This document shows, piece by piece, positions 1 to 5,839 of a DNA stretch of 9,147 nt (the first letter of the stretch is position 1; the number at the start of each line of letters is the position of its first letter). Location of the stretch: NCBI GenBank assembly GCA_021782675.1, contig JAJXUS010000056.1, forward strand, positions 1 through 9,147. The letters are read 5' to 3'. Made by a program: the position numbers and the translations under genes. The stretch comes from Acidobacteriota bacterium (GTDB lineage: Bacteria > Acidobacteriota > Terriglobia > Terriglobales > Acidobacteriaceae). The notes beneath the pieces were generated by a model. That model saw only the letters and a program-made list of their open reading frames with translations. It was not told the origin of the DNA and made no database searches.

Positions 1-1
1 C

Positions 2-1060
2 GCTATTGAGCGCCAGGGGCTGCAGCCGGTTTCGCAGCCGCAGGTCACCAGCCTGTATCTGACCGAAGGCGAGCCGATGAAGTATCAGGCAGCTTTTGAG
101 GTGCTGCCGCCGATTGATATTGCCGGCTATGACCAGGTGCGCGTCCCGCGGCCCGATACGGTGCTGAAGGATGAAGAATACGAAGCCGAACTGAGCCGCC
201 TCCGCGAATCGCACGCGGTGATGGAGACGGTCGAAGAAGAGCGGCCCCTGCGCGATGGTGATTTTGCGCTTATCAAGTTCACCGGCCTGATGCAGGCGGA
301 GGGCGATGGGGAAGATCCAAAGCCGATTGAAGGCGACGACGCGCCGGTCGAGATTGGCGGCGCAAATACGGTGGAGGCCTTTTCAGAGGCGCTGCGCGGC
401 GCGAACGTTGGCGACAGGAAGCATCTGGATGTTACCTACGCGGAAGACTTCCAGGAGAAGCGTCTGGCGGGCAAGACGGTCTCCTACGATGTCGAGATCA
501 AAGGCATCCGCAAGCGGATTCTGCCGGAGATGAACGACGAATTCGCCAGGCAGCTGGGGGAGGAAGACGGCATCGAAGCACTGCGTAGTAAGCTGCGCGA
601 GCAGATGACCGACAGTAAGCGGCGTCACATGGAGTCTGAGGCCAAGGATGAGTTGCTGACGGCGCTGGTCGAGCGCTTTCAGTTTCCCGTGCCGGAGTCT
701 CTGGTGCAGCAGCAGGTGGATGCGCGGCTGGAGCGCGGACTGCGCGCGCTGGCGCAGCAGGGCATGTCTACGGAGCAGATGCGGCAGCTCGATTTTGGCC
801 GTCTGCGGGAAGCGCAGCGCGACAGCGCGGTGAGTGAAGTGAAGAGCTCGCTGATTCTCGATCGCATTGCGGAGCAGGAAAACATTGAGGTTAGCGACGA
901 CGATGTGACAACGCAGGTGCAGATGTTGGCATATCAGGCACGCGAACCTTTTGAAACGGTGCGGAAGCGTTTGACGGATGATGGCGGGCTCGCTAGAATC
1001 CGAGAACAACTTCGTAGAGAGAAAACTTTGAACCAGCTCTTTGAACGTCTGGCGGCCTAG
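2..1060 (+). CDS. tig: Trigger factor (ribosome-associated chaperone / prolyl isomerase), 5'-truncated by window edge
   Basis: Trigger factor binds the ribosome at the polypeptide exit and shields nascent chains in the cytoplasm. The reading frame is open from base 2, so the ATG at 77 is internal. By comparison with E. coli Tig as I know it, roughly the first 75-80 residues are missing, including most of the ribosome-binding domain and its GFRxGKxP signature. 352 codons are visible. Window residues 1-50 are the end of the N-terminal domain ([12 protein letters not shown] matches the family's FEVxPxVxL region). The FKBP-like PPIase domain spans about 82-170 (DFALIKFTG through [17 protein letters not shown]). 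The rest is the helical, Glu/Arg/Gln-rich substrate-cradling C-terminal domain. The PPIase core is divergent: the usual IPGFE stretch reads VEAFSEAL, keeping Phe (window residue 127). The gene sits 46 bp before clpP with no terminator between, the classic tig-clpP-clpX order, so co-transcription is likely. Confidence 0.95.
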   Translation, partial: AIERQGLQPVSQPQVTSLYLTEGEPMKYQAAFEVLPPIDIAGYDQVRVPRPDTVLKDEEYEAELSRLRESHAVMETVEEERPLRDGDFALIKFTGLMQAEGDGEDPKPIEGDDAPVEIGGANTVEAFSEALRGANVGDRKHLDVTYAEDFQEKRLAGKTVSYDVEIKGIRKRILPEMNDEFARQLGEEDGIEALRSKLREQMTDSKRRHMESEAKDELLTALVERFQFPVPESLVQQQVDARLERGLRALAQQGMSTEQMRQLDFGRLREAQRDSAVSEVKSSLILDRIAEQENIEVSDDDVTTQVQMLAYQAREPFETVRKRLTDDGGLARIREQLRREKTLNQLFERLAA

Positions 1061-1093
1061 CTCCATCCGCACGTCGCAGAGCCAACCGTCAGG

Positions 1094-1099
1094 CAGGGA
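1094..1099 (+). promoter_or_regulatory. Ribosome binding site of clpP
   Basis: The purine-rich CAGGGA lies 7 bases before the ATG at 1107. It supports that start over the in-frame TTG at 1041, which would overlap tig and has no purine-rich site before it. Confidence 0.6.
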
Positions 1100-1106
1100 A
1101 ATCGGT

Positions 1107-1697
1107 ATGGGTTTAGTTCCAATGGTGGTAGAGCAGACGAGTCGGGGCGAACGCGCCTACGACATTTACTCCCGTCTGCTGCGCGACAACATCATCTTTC
1201 TCGGCACGCCGATCGACGACCAGATTGCCAATCTCATCATTGCGCAGATGTTGTTTCTCTCCGGCGAAGACCCGGAAAAAGACCTTCAGCTTTACATCAA
1301 CTCGCCGGGCGGCTCCATCTCGGCGGGATTGGCGATCTACGACACCATGCAGTTCATCAAGAATGATGTCGTCACGTATTGCATCGGCCAGGCGGCCAGC
1401 ATGGGCGCATTTCTCCTCATGTCCGGTACCAAGGGCAAGCGGTTCGCTCTGCCGAACTCCCGGATCCTGATTCACCAGCCCTCCATGGGCGGTTTGTCCG
1501 GGCAGGCGACGGATATCGACATTCACGCGCGGGAGATTCTGCGCATCCGCGAGATCACCAACCGGCTGATGTCCAAGCACACGGGCCAGCCGATCGAACG
1601 CATTGAACGGGATGTGGAGCGCGACTTTATCATGAACGCTCCGCAGGCCAAGGAATACGGGATTGTCGATGAGATTATCGACCGGCCCAGAACCTGA
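1107..1697 (+). CDS. clpP: ATP-dependent Clp protease proteolytic subunit ClpP
   Basis: This is the serine peptidase subunit that forms the two stacked heptameric rings of the Clp protease in the cytoplasm and degrades polypeptides delivered by ClpX (or ClpA/ClpC). It has 196 residues, normal for the family. The catalytic triad is intact: Ser98 in GQAASMGAF, His123 in LIHQPSMGG and Asp173 in ERDVERDF. The YINSPGGS oxyanion-region motif is at 63-70, and [12 protein letters not shown] is the conserved handle-helix region. The ATG at 1107 follows a Shine-Dalgarno-like CAGGGA and gives an N-terminus ([10 protein letters not shown]) that begins almost exactly where mature E. coli ClpP begins, so there is essentially no propeptide. 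The frame stays open up to a TTG at 1041, giving a 22-residue extension, but that would overlap the end of tig and shows no ribosome site. The gene follows tig and precedes clpX, its functional partner. Confidence 0.97.
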   Translation: MGLVPMVVEQTSRGERAYDIYSRLLRDNIIFLGTPIDDQIANLIIAQMLFLSGEDPEKDLQLYINSPGGSISAGLAIYDTMQFIKNDVVTYCIGQAASMGAFLLMSGTKGKRFALPNSRILIHQPSMGGLSGQATDIDIHAREILRIREITNRLMSKHTGQPIERIERDVERDFIMNAPQAKEYGIVDEIIDRPRT

Positions 1698-1700
1698 ACG

Positions 1701-1724
1701 CGGCTGACGGGCGACCGTCGGCCG
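1701..1724 (+). other. Strong stem-loop in the clpP-clpX spacer, GNRA-type tetraloop
   Basis: Bases 1701-1710 (CGGCTGACGG) pair along their whole length with 1715-1724 (CCGTCGGCCG), with one T-G wobble in RNA, around a GCGA loop. It starts 4 bases after the clpP stop. No T-run follows (next is GTCCGGCAAAAA), so it is not a canonical intrinsic terminator. It could be a processing or stabilising element that separates clpP and clpX levels, or a weak attenuator. The structure is seen in the sequence; the role is inferred. Confidence 0.6.
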
Positions 1725-1793
1725 GGTCCGGCAAAAATCAGCAAGACGCGGTAGACTGTACCCGCTCCCCCCGGGGTTGGGATTGTTGTTGGC

Positions 1794-1800
1794 AAGGGAG
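1794..1800 (+). promoter_or_regulatory. Ribosome binding site of clpX
   Basis: AAGGGAG stands 7 bases before the ATG at 1808. It is the clearest Shine-Dalgarno sequence in the window and fixes the clpX start. Confidence 0.75.
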
Positions 1801-1807
1801 AAACCTA

Positions 1808-3088
1808 ATGAAGGCGCGCACCGGTTCCGACGACGTACTCCGCTGTTCGTTCTGCCATAAATCGCAGGACGCCGTAGCCAAGCTGATATCGTCCCCGAGC
1901 GATTACCCCCGGGCCTACATCTGCGACGAGTGTGTCGCAGTCTGCAACTCCATTCTGGAAGACGACAAGATTGAAGCCCGGCCCAGCGCCGCGCCCGCCC
2001 ATCTGCCCAAACCGCATGAAGTCAAGGCGTTTATGGACGAGTACGTCATCGGCCAGGAGACGACGAAAAAGAAGCTCGCGGTCGCGGTCTATAACCACTA
2101 CAAGCGCATCCAGATGAACCGTGCGCGCACCAGCGATGTGGAGCTGACCAAGTCAAACATTCTGCTGATCGGGCCTACCGGCAGCGGTAAGACGCTGATG
2201 GCGCAGACCCTGGCCCGCATGCTGGATGTTCCGTTCGCCATTGTGGATGCCACCACCCTGACCGAAGCCGGGTACGTTGGCGAGGACGTCGAGAACATCA
2301 TCCTGAAGCTGCTGCAGGCGGCCGACGGCGATGTGGCCCGCGCCCAGACCGGCATCATCTACATCGACGAAATCGACAAGATTGGCCGCAAGGACGAGAA
2401 CCCGTCGATCACCCGCGATGTCTCCGGGGAGGGCGTGCAGCAGGCGCTGCTGAAGATTCTCGAAGGCACCGTGGCCAATGTTCCGCCGCAAGGCGGACGC
2501 AAACATCCACACCAGGAATTTACCCCGGTCGATACTACAAACATCCTGTTCATCTGCGGGGGAGCGTTCGTCGGCCTCGAGCGGGTGATCGGCCGCCGCG
2601 TCGGCAAAAAGGCCCTGGGCTTCAAGGCCATCAGCGATCAGGCTGCGGGCCCGGTCGTTGCCGGTCTAGCCCCCGGCCGGGATGGCGAGTTGTTGCGTCA
2701 GGCCGAGCCACAGGATCTGATCAAATTTGGTCTCATTCCGGAGTTTGTCGGCCGTCTGCCAGTCATCGGTGTGCTGGACGAGCTGGATGAAGCGGCGCTG
2801 GTGGAGATCCTCGTAAAGCCCCGGAACGCCATCATGAAGCAGTACCAGCGCATGTTCGAGTATGAGAATGTGCGTCTGGCCTTTAGCGATGACGCGGTGA
2901 AAGCCATCGCGCGCGAAGCGCTGGCGCGCAAGGTGGGTGCCCGTGGTCTCCGCATGATCCTCGAAGAGCTGATGCTCGATCTGATGTATCACCTGCCGAA
3001 CAACAAGAAGGTGAAGGAGATCGAAATCACGGCGGATATGGTCGAGAAGCGCGACCTTTCCGTCAGTCTGCTGGAGAAAGCCGGGTAG
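1808..3088 (+). CDS. clpX: ATP-dependent Clp protease ATP-binding subunit ClpX
   Basis: ClpX is the hexameric AAA+ unfoldase that recognises tagged or native substrates, unfolds them with ATP and threads them into ClpP. The protein has 426 residues, the normal size. The N-terminal zinc-binding domain has Cys13-x2-Cys16 and Cys39-x2-Cys42. Walker A is GPTGSGKT (122-129), the pore-1 loop is GYVG (155-158), and Walker B lies in IIYIDEID (183-190). The RKH pore loop is at 231-233, the arginine finger is Arg316 in EFVGRLP, and sensor 2 is Arg379 in GARGLR. The ClpP-docking IGF loop reads LGF (270-272) and is followed by about seven more residues than in E. coli (Gly/Pro/Ala-rich, around 280-293). 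The ATG has a good Shine-Dalgarno. The 110-base gap from clpP contains a hairpin but no clear promoter, so clpX is probably read with tig and clpP. An intrinsic terminator follows. Confidence 0.98.
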   Translation: MKARTGSDDVLRCSFCHKSQDAVAKLISSPSDYPRAYICDECVAVCNSILEDDKIEARPSAAPAHLPKPHEVKAFMDEYVIGQETTKKKLAVAVYNHYKRIQMNRARTSDVELTKSNILLIGPTGSGKTLMAQTLARMLDVPFAIVDATTLTEAGYVGEDVENIILKLLQAADGDVARAQTGIIYIDEIDKIGRKDENPSITRDVSGEGVQQALLKILEGTVANVPPQGGRKHPHQEFTPVDTTNILFICGGAFVGLERVIGRRVGKKALGFKAISDQAAGPVVAGLAPGRDGELLRQAEPQDLIKFGLIPEFVGRLPVIGVLDELDEAALVEILVKPRNAIMKQYQRMFEYENVRLAFSDDAVKAIAREALARKVGARGLRMILEELMLDLMYHLPNNKKVKEIEITADMVEKRDLSVSLLEKAG

Positions 3089-3117
3089 CGGTCCACACGC
3101 ACATGGCAATCGTTTTC

Positions 3118-3144
3118 AAGGGCTGCCCGAGAGCAGCCCTTTTT
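3118..3144 (+). terminator. Intrinsic (Rho-independent) terminator after clpX
   Basis: A 9-bp perfect stem, AAGGGCTGC (3118-3126) with GCAGCCCTT (3133-3141), closes a 6-base loop (CCGAGA) and runs straight into a T-tract (3140-3144). It begins 29 bases after the clpX stop and ends the tig-clpP-clpX transcript. On the minus strand only two T's follow the stem, so it is a poor terminator for the convergent lipoprotein gene. Confidence 0.9.
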
Positions 3145-3164
3145 GCTTTGTATCGAGCCCCGCA

Positions 3165-4583
3165 TTATGGCCCGAATTGCGTGACGAAGATCTGATTCAG
3201 ATTTTTCGAATTGGTAAAGCCGGGAAAGGCAGCGCCGGTTGTTCCGGCGATGTCGATCCGGTTCTGGCTGTCGGCTGCCGCAAAGACCGGCGTATAGGTC
3301 GCCGTGCCGCCGCCGTCCACGCCGGTTCCGAACTGCTGCAGCCAGACAGCATTTCCGTTAGCGTCGAGCTTGGCGACGAAGATGTCATCCGTCTTGGGCG
3401 GATTCTGCGACTGGAAGAAGGGAACTGTCATTCCGCCCGTCAGAGCGACATTGCCTGCCGAGTCGACCGCGACTCCTCCGGCGGCACAGCCCTGCGCCGC
3501 TCCAAACTCCTGCTGCCAGGTGGGAGAGCCTCCGCCAGTCGGCACTTTGAGCACGGCACAGCGGGCATATCCAGAGCTGGCGTCATCGCCTCCAAGCACC
3601 GCGTCTCCCTGGGCGTCCGCAGCCACAGAGAAAAACGCGACTGCCGGGTGAGAGTTGTAGTAGGAAACCTGCGCCGGCACCTGCTGCCAGACGAGTTGGC
3701 CACTGGAGCCGCTCAGCTTTTCCGCCAGGTAGACGGAGGAGCCATTGCCGCCAGAGGCAGGCGGAAAAAATCCGGTCGCGAGCACGTCGCCGCTCGCATC
3801 GGTTGCCAGTCCGTTGACCTCGTAATTGCCCGTGGCGGCCGTATTTGTCACATTCCACAGCAGGGAGCCATCGGCGGCAGCCAGCTTCCGGACAAATCCG
3901 CCTTCTGTGTAATAGCTGCCTTCGGTGTTCTGCCAGCCATTGGTATAGCCCGAGCCCGCAGGTTCAATCTCGCCGCCGACGACGATGTTGCCCTGCGGAT
4001 CGGTGGCGATGCCGTTCACCAGCGTGGGCTGGGTGTAGCTGAACTGCTGTGCCCAGACCAGGGAACCGGCACTGTTCAGCTTCAGAACTGCCCCCTGAAG
4101 CGCCCGATTTGGGTTTGTATTGCCGGGGAAGGCGCCATAGGTCACCGCACCGATCACGATATTTCCGGTGGGATCGATGGCAATCGCCGCCGGAAAGTCC
4201 CCGGAACCGGTGCCGAACTGCTGGGTCCACAGAACGTGCCCGCCGCTGTCGAATTTCGTCACAGCGATCTGCGGGGTGTATTGGCTGGGTGCGCTGGTGA
4301 ACGAGCCCGTGGTCTGGTCCAGGACGAAGACATCACCGGAAGCATCGGTTGCAATGCCGGCGGCTGTATCTCCCGCCTGTTGAAAGACGCTGGAGGGCTG
4401 CTTGGGAGCGCCGTATTGCTGCAGCCATCCCTGCGTGGATGCGTTAGGAAAGGTCACGGTATCGGCCGGGGGAGTCACGGGCCGATACAAACCTCCGCCG
4501 CAGCCGCTCATGGCTGCGAGCAGGAGCAGAGCCGCGCCGGACGCAGCGGCCAGGGTCGGGGAAAGTCGGCGAAAGGGGGGCAT
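3165..4583 (-). CDS. Secreted lipoprotein with seven SBBP-like beta-propeller repeats
   Basis: The 472-residue product has an N-terminal basic patch (Arg5, Arg6), a hydrophobic Ala/Leu stretch (about 11-25) and MSGC, a lipobox-like site with Cys28 as the candidate lipidated residue. The -3 position is Met rather than the usual Leu. A short Pro-rich linker (about 34-46) follows. The rest consists of seven copies of a GxAxDxxGNxxxxG unit starting near residues 76, 133, 191, 258, 319, 370 and 434, alternating with strands such as VTKFDSGGHVLWTQQFG. This is the SBBP repeat pattern (Pfam SBBP family), common in Acidobacteriota envelope proteins. An N-terminal WLQQYG strand could pair with the final FVTQFGP strand to close a seven-bladed propeller. 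The ATG is preceded by AGAGG (4591-4595) at 7 bases. The gene is convergent with clpX and divergent from the aldo/keto reductase, so probably monocistronic. I see no catalytic motif; a binding or scaffold role at the cell envelope is a guess. Confidence 0.85.
   Translation of the reverse strand: MPPFRRLSPTLAAASGAALLLLAAMSGCGGGLYRPVTPPADTVTFPNASTQGWLQQYGAPKQPSSVFQQAGDTAAGIATDASGDVFVLDQTTGSFTSAPSQYTPQIAVTKFDSGGHVLWTQQFGTGSGDFPAAIAIDPTGNIVIGAVTYGAFPGNTNPNRALQGAVLKLNSAGSLVWAQQFSYTQPTLVNGIATDPQGNIVVGGEIEPAGSGYTNGWQNTEGSYYTEGGFVRKLAAADGSLLWNVTNTAATGNYEVNGLATDASGDVLATGFFPPASGGNGSSVYLAEKLSGSSGQLVWQQVPAQVSYYNSHPAVAFFSVAADAQGDAVLGGDDASSGYARCAVLKVPTGGGSPTWQQEFGAAQGCAAGGVAVDSAGNVALTGGMTVPFFQSQNPPKTDDIFVAKLDANGNAVWLQQFGTGVDGGGTATYTPVFAAADSQNRIDIAGTTGAAFPGFTNSKNLNQIFVTQFGP
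3168..4427 (-). repeat. Seven diverged protein-level SBBP-like repeats (propeller blades)
   Basis: Within the lipoprotein, seven blade signatures (for example GIATDASGDVFV, AIDPTGNIVIG, GIATDPQGNIVVG, GLATDASGDVLATG, GVAVDSAGNVALTG) recur every 51-67 residues. Each is followed by a Lys-Leu/Phe...Trp strand. The repeats are recognisable in protein but well diverged, so the array looks old. The last unit has a weaker turn (ADSQNRIDIAG). Confidence 0.75.
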
Positions 4584-4621
4584 AGCTGTACCTCTGGATC
4601 AGATTATTGACCTGACCCGCC

Positions 4622-4652
4622 AATATCGACGCGGTATCAGGGCAAATGTTAA
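4622..4652 (-). promoter_or_regulatory. Candidate promoter of the lipoprotein gene
   Basis: On the minus strand TTAACA (4652-4647, five of six matches to TTGACA) is separated by 19 bases from GATATT (4627-4622, four of six matches to TATAAT). This would put the start of transcription about 30 bases before the ATG, with the AGAGG ribosome site inside the leader. The spacer is longer than ideal, so this is only a candidate. The rest of the 158-base divergent spacer (4584-4741) holds an orphan Shine-Dalgarno-like tract, GAGGAGAGG (4673-4681), with no start codon at a suitable distance. Confidence 0.25.
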
Positions 4653-4741
4653 GGTGCCACGCCAAAATTCCTGAGGAGAGGACGTACTTTTTCAATCACA
4701 TCAAGTGCGTCGGCGGTGAACCCTGCGGCATCCAAACCGGC

Positions 4742-5752
4742 ATGGACACAGCAAAGCAAACAAAACTCAGCACTCGGCAGCTCGGCAACTCCGATATGCA
4801 CATTACGGCAATCGGATTTGGGGCCTGGGCGATTGGCGGCGGCGACTGGGAGTTTTCCTGGGGCGCGCAGGATGACAACGACTCGATTGCGGCGATCCAT
4901 CGCGCGCTCGATCTCGGGATCAACTGGATTGACACGGCAGCGGTCTACGGTCTGGGGCACTCGGAGGAGGTGGTTGCGCGTGCCCTGGCGTCGCGTTCCG
5001 AAAAGCCCTATGTGTTTACCAAGTGTTCGATGGTCTGGGACAAGAATGAGCCCGGGAAAAACAAGAAGATCGGTCACAGCCTGAAGAAGGACTCCATCCG
5101 CCGCGAGCTGGAGGACAGCCTGCGCCGTCTGAAGATGGAGGCCGTTGACCTTTATCAGATTCACTGGCCCGACCCGGAAGCGGACATTGAAGAGGGCTGG
5201 GAGACGATGGAGCAACTCAAGAAGGAAGGAAAGGCGCGGTGGGTCGGCGTCTCCAACTTCTCTGTCGCGCAGATGGAGCGCATCGCGAAGATCGCACCTA
5301 TCACATCGCTGCAGCCGCCCTATTCCATGCTCAACCGCAAGGTGGAAGCGGAGATCCTGCCATACTGCGAAAAGCACGACATCGGCATCATCAACTATTC
5401 GCCGATGGTCTCCGGGTTATTGACGGGAGCAATGACGCGGGAACGCATCGCCAAAATGCCGGCGGATGACTGGCGCCGCAAAAATGCGCGCTTTCAGGAG
5501 CCCCAGCTCAGCCGCAATCTGGAACTGGTGGAGCTGCTGCGCGCGATCGGCAAGCCGCACGGTCGTTCCCCGGGCGAGGTTGCGATTGCCTGGACGCTGC
5601 GGCAGCACGCGGTGACGGCGGCCATTGTTGGCGGCCGCAACGCGAAACAGGTAGAGGGAGTGATCGGTGCGGCGACGTTCCGGCTGCAGCAGGCCGAGAT
5701 TTCGCAGATCGAAGCATTTCTTGCGGATAGCCAACAGGTAGAGAAGAAGTAG
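4742..5752 (+). CDS. Aldo/keto reductase (NADPH-dependent oxidoreductase)
   Basis: A 336-residue soluble (alpha/beta)8-barrel enzyme of the aldo/keto reductase superfamily, which reduces carbonyls with NAD(P)H. The catalytic tetrad is complete: Asp64 and Tyr69 in NWIDTAAVYG, Lys94 in VFTKCS and His141 in LYQIHWPDP. The family N-terminal strand is ITAIGFGAWAIGG (about 21-33), WVGVSNFSV is the conserved barrel strand at 167-175, and the cofactor-binding loop VGGRNAKQVEGVIGA (297-311) takes the place of the usual IPGARxxxQ motif. The sequence style (GLGHSEEVVARAL, EEGWETMEQLKKEGK) resembles the AKR11-type YhdN/IolS-like bacterial enzymes, but the substrate cannot be told. The frame is open back to an ATG at 4646. 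I chose 4742 because family members start a few residues before the RQLGNS-type strand and the extra 32 residues look non-conserved. Neither start has a good ribosome site. It stands divergent from the lipoprotein gene and 87 bases before nfo. Confidence 0.93.
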   Translation: MDTAKQTKLSTRQLGNSDMHITAIGFGAWAIGGGDWEFSWGAQDDNDSIAAIHRALDLGINWIDTAAVYGLGHSEEVVARALASRSEKPYVFTKCSMVWDKNEPGKNKKIGHSLKKDSIRRELEDSLRRLKMEAVDLYQIHWPDPEADIEEGWETMEQLKKEGKARWVGVSNFSVAQMERIAKIAPITSLQPPYSMLNRKVEAEILPYCEKHDIGIINYSPMVSGLLTGAMTRERIAKMPADDWRRKNARFQEPQLSRNLELVELLRAIGKPHGRSPGEVAIAWTLRQHAVTAAIVGGRNAKQVEGVIGAATFRLQQAEISQIEAFLADSQQVEKK

Positions 5753-5774
5753 CAGCCCGCTCTCCATTGGGCGG

Positions 5775-5799
5775 AACGGCCGGCCTGGCGCCGGCCGTT
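5775..5799 (+). other. Perfect 10-bp stem-loop between the aldo/keto reductase gene and nfo
   Basis: AACGGCCGGC (5775-5784) pairs perfectly with GCCGGCCGTT (5790-5799) around a 5-base loop (CTGGC), 23 bases after the reductase stop. It is followed by ACTGCTGCTGG rather than a T-run, so it is not a classical intrinsic terminator. A U-less terminator, a Rho-dependent 3' end protector or an exonuclease barrier are all possible. Confidence 0.55.
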
Positions 5800-5826
5800 A
5801 CTGCTGCTGGCGGGTCGCGCATCCCG

Positions 5827-5832
5827 TATTCT
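5827..5832 (+). promoter_or_regulatory. Candidate -10 element directly upstream of nfo
   Basis: TATTCT (four of six matches to TATAAT, and a TANNNT match) ends 7 bases before the nfo ATG, so transcription would begin at or next to the start codon. No convincing -35 hexamer is seen 16-18 bases further up (CTGCTG), so confidence is low. Confidence 0.3.
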
Positions 5833-5839
5833 GGGCACC

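Noticed and set aside
383..1072. Minus-strand 229-codon open frame opposite tig
   Set aside because: It is a codon-on-codon shadow of tig explained by the scarcity of TTA, CTA and TCA codons; the translation is low-complexity (Leu/Arg/His/Gln-rich) with no family features.
1752..1757. TAGACT as a possible -10 for a clpX promoter
   Set aside because: It is only four of six matches and no -35 hexamer lies 16-18 bases upstream; the clpP-clpX order is explained well enough by read-through.
3177..4610. Plus-strand 477-codon open frame
   Set aside because: It mirrors the lipoprotein gene codon for codon. The minus strand has the lipobox, the repeats and a ribosome site, while the plus-strand product has no recognisable domain. 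It is discussed in findings as a mis-annotation risk.
4607..4640. TTGACC ... TATCAG as a plus-strand promoter for the aldo/keto reductase
   Set aside because: The spacing is 22 bases and the -10 match is poor; I see no supportable promoter on this strand.
4649..5377. Minus-strand 242-codon open frame opposite the aldo/keto reductase
   Set aside because: It is a shadow of a gene with a complete catalytic tetrad on the plus strand, and its translation shows no recognisable motif.
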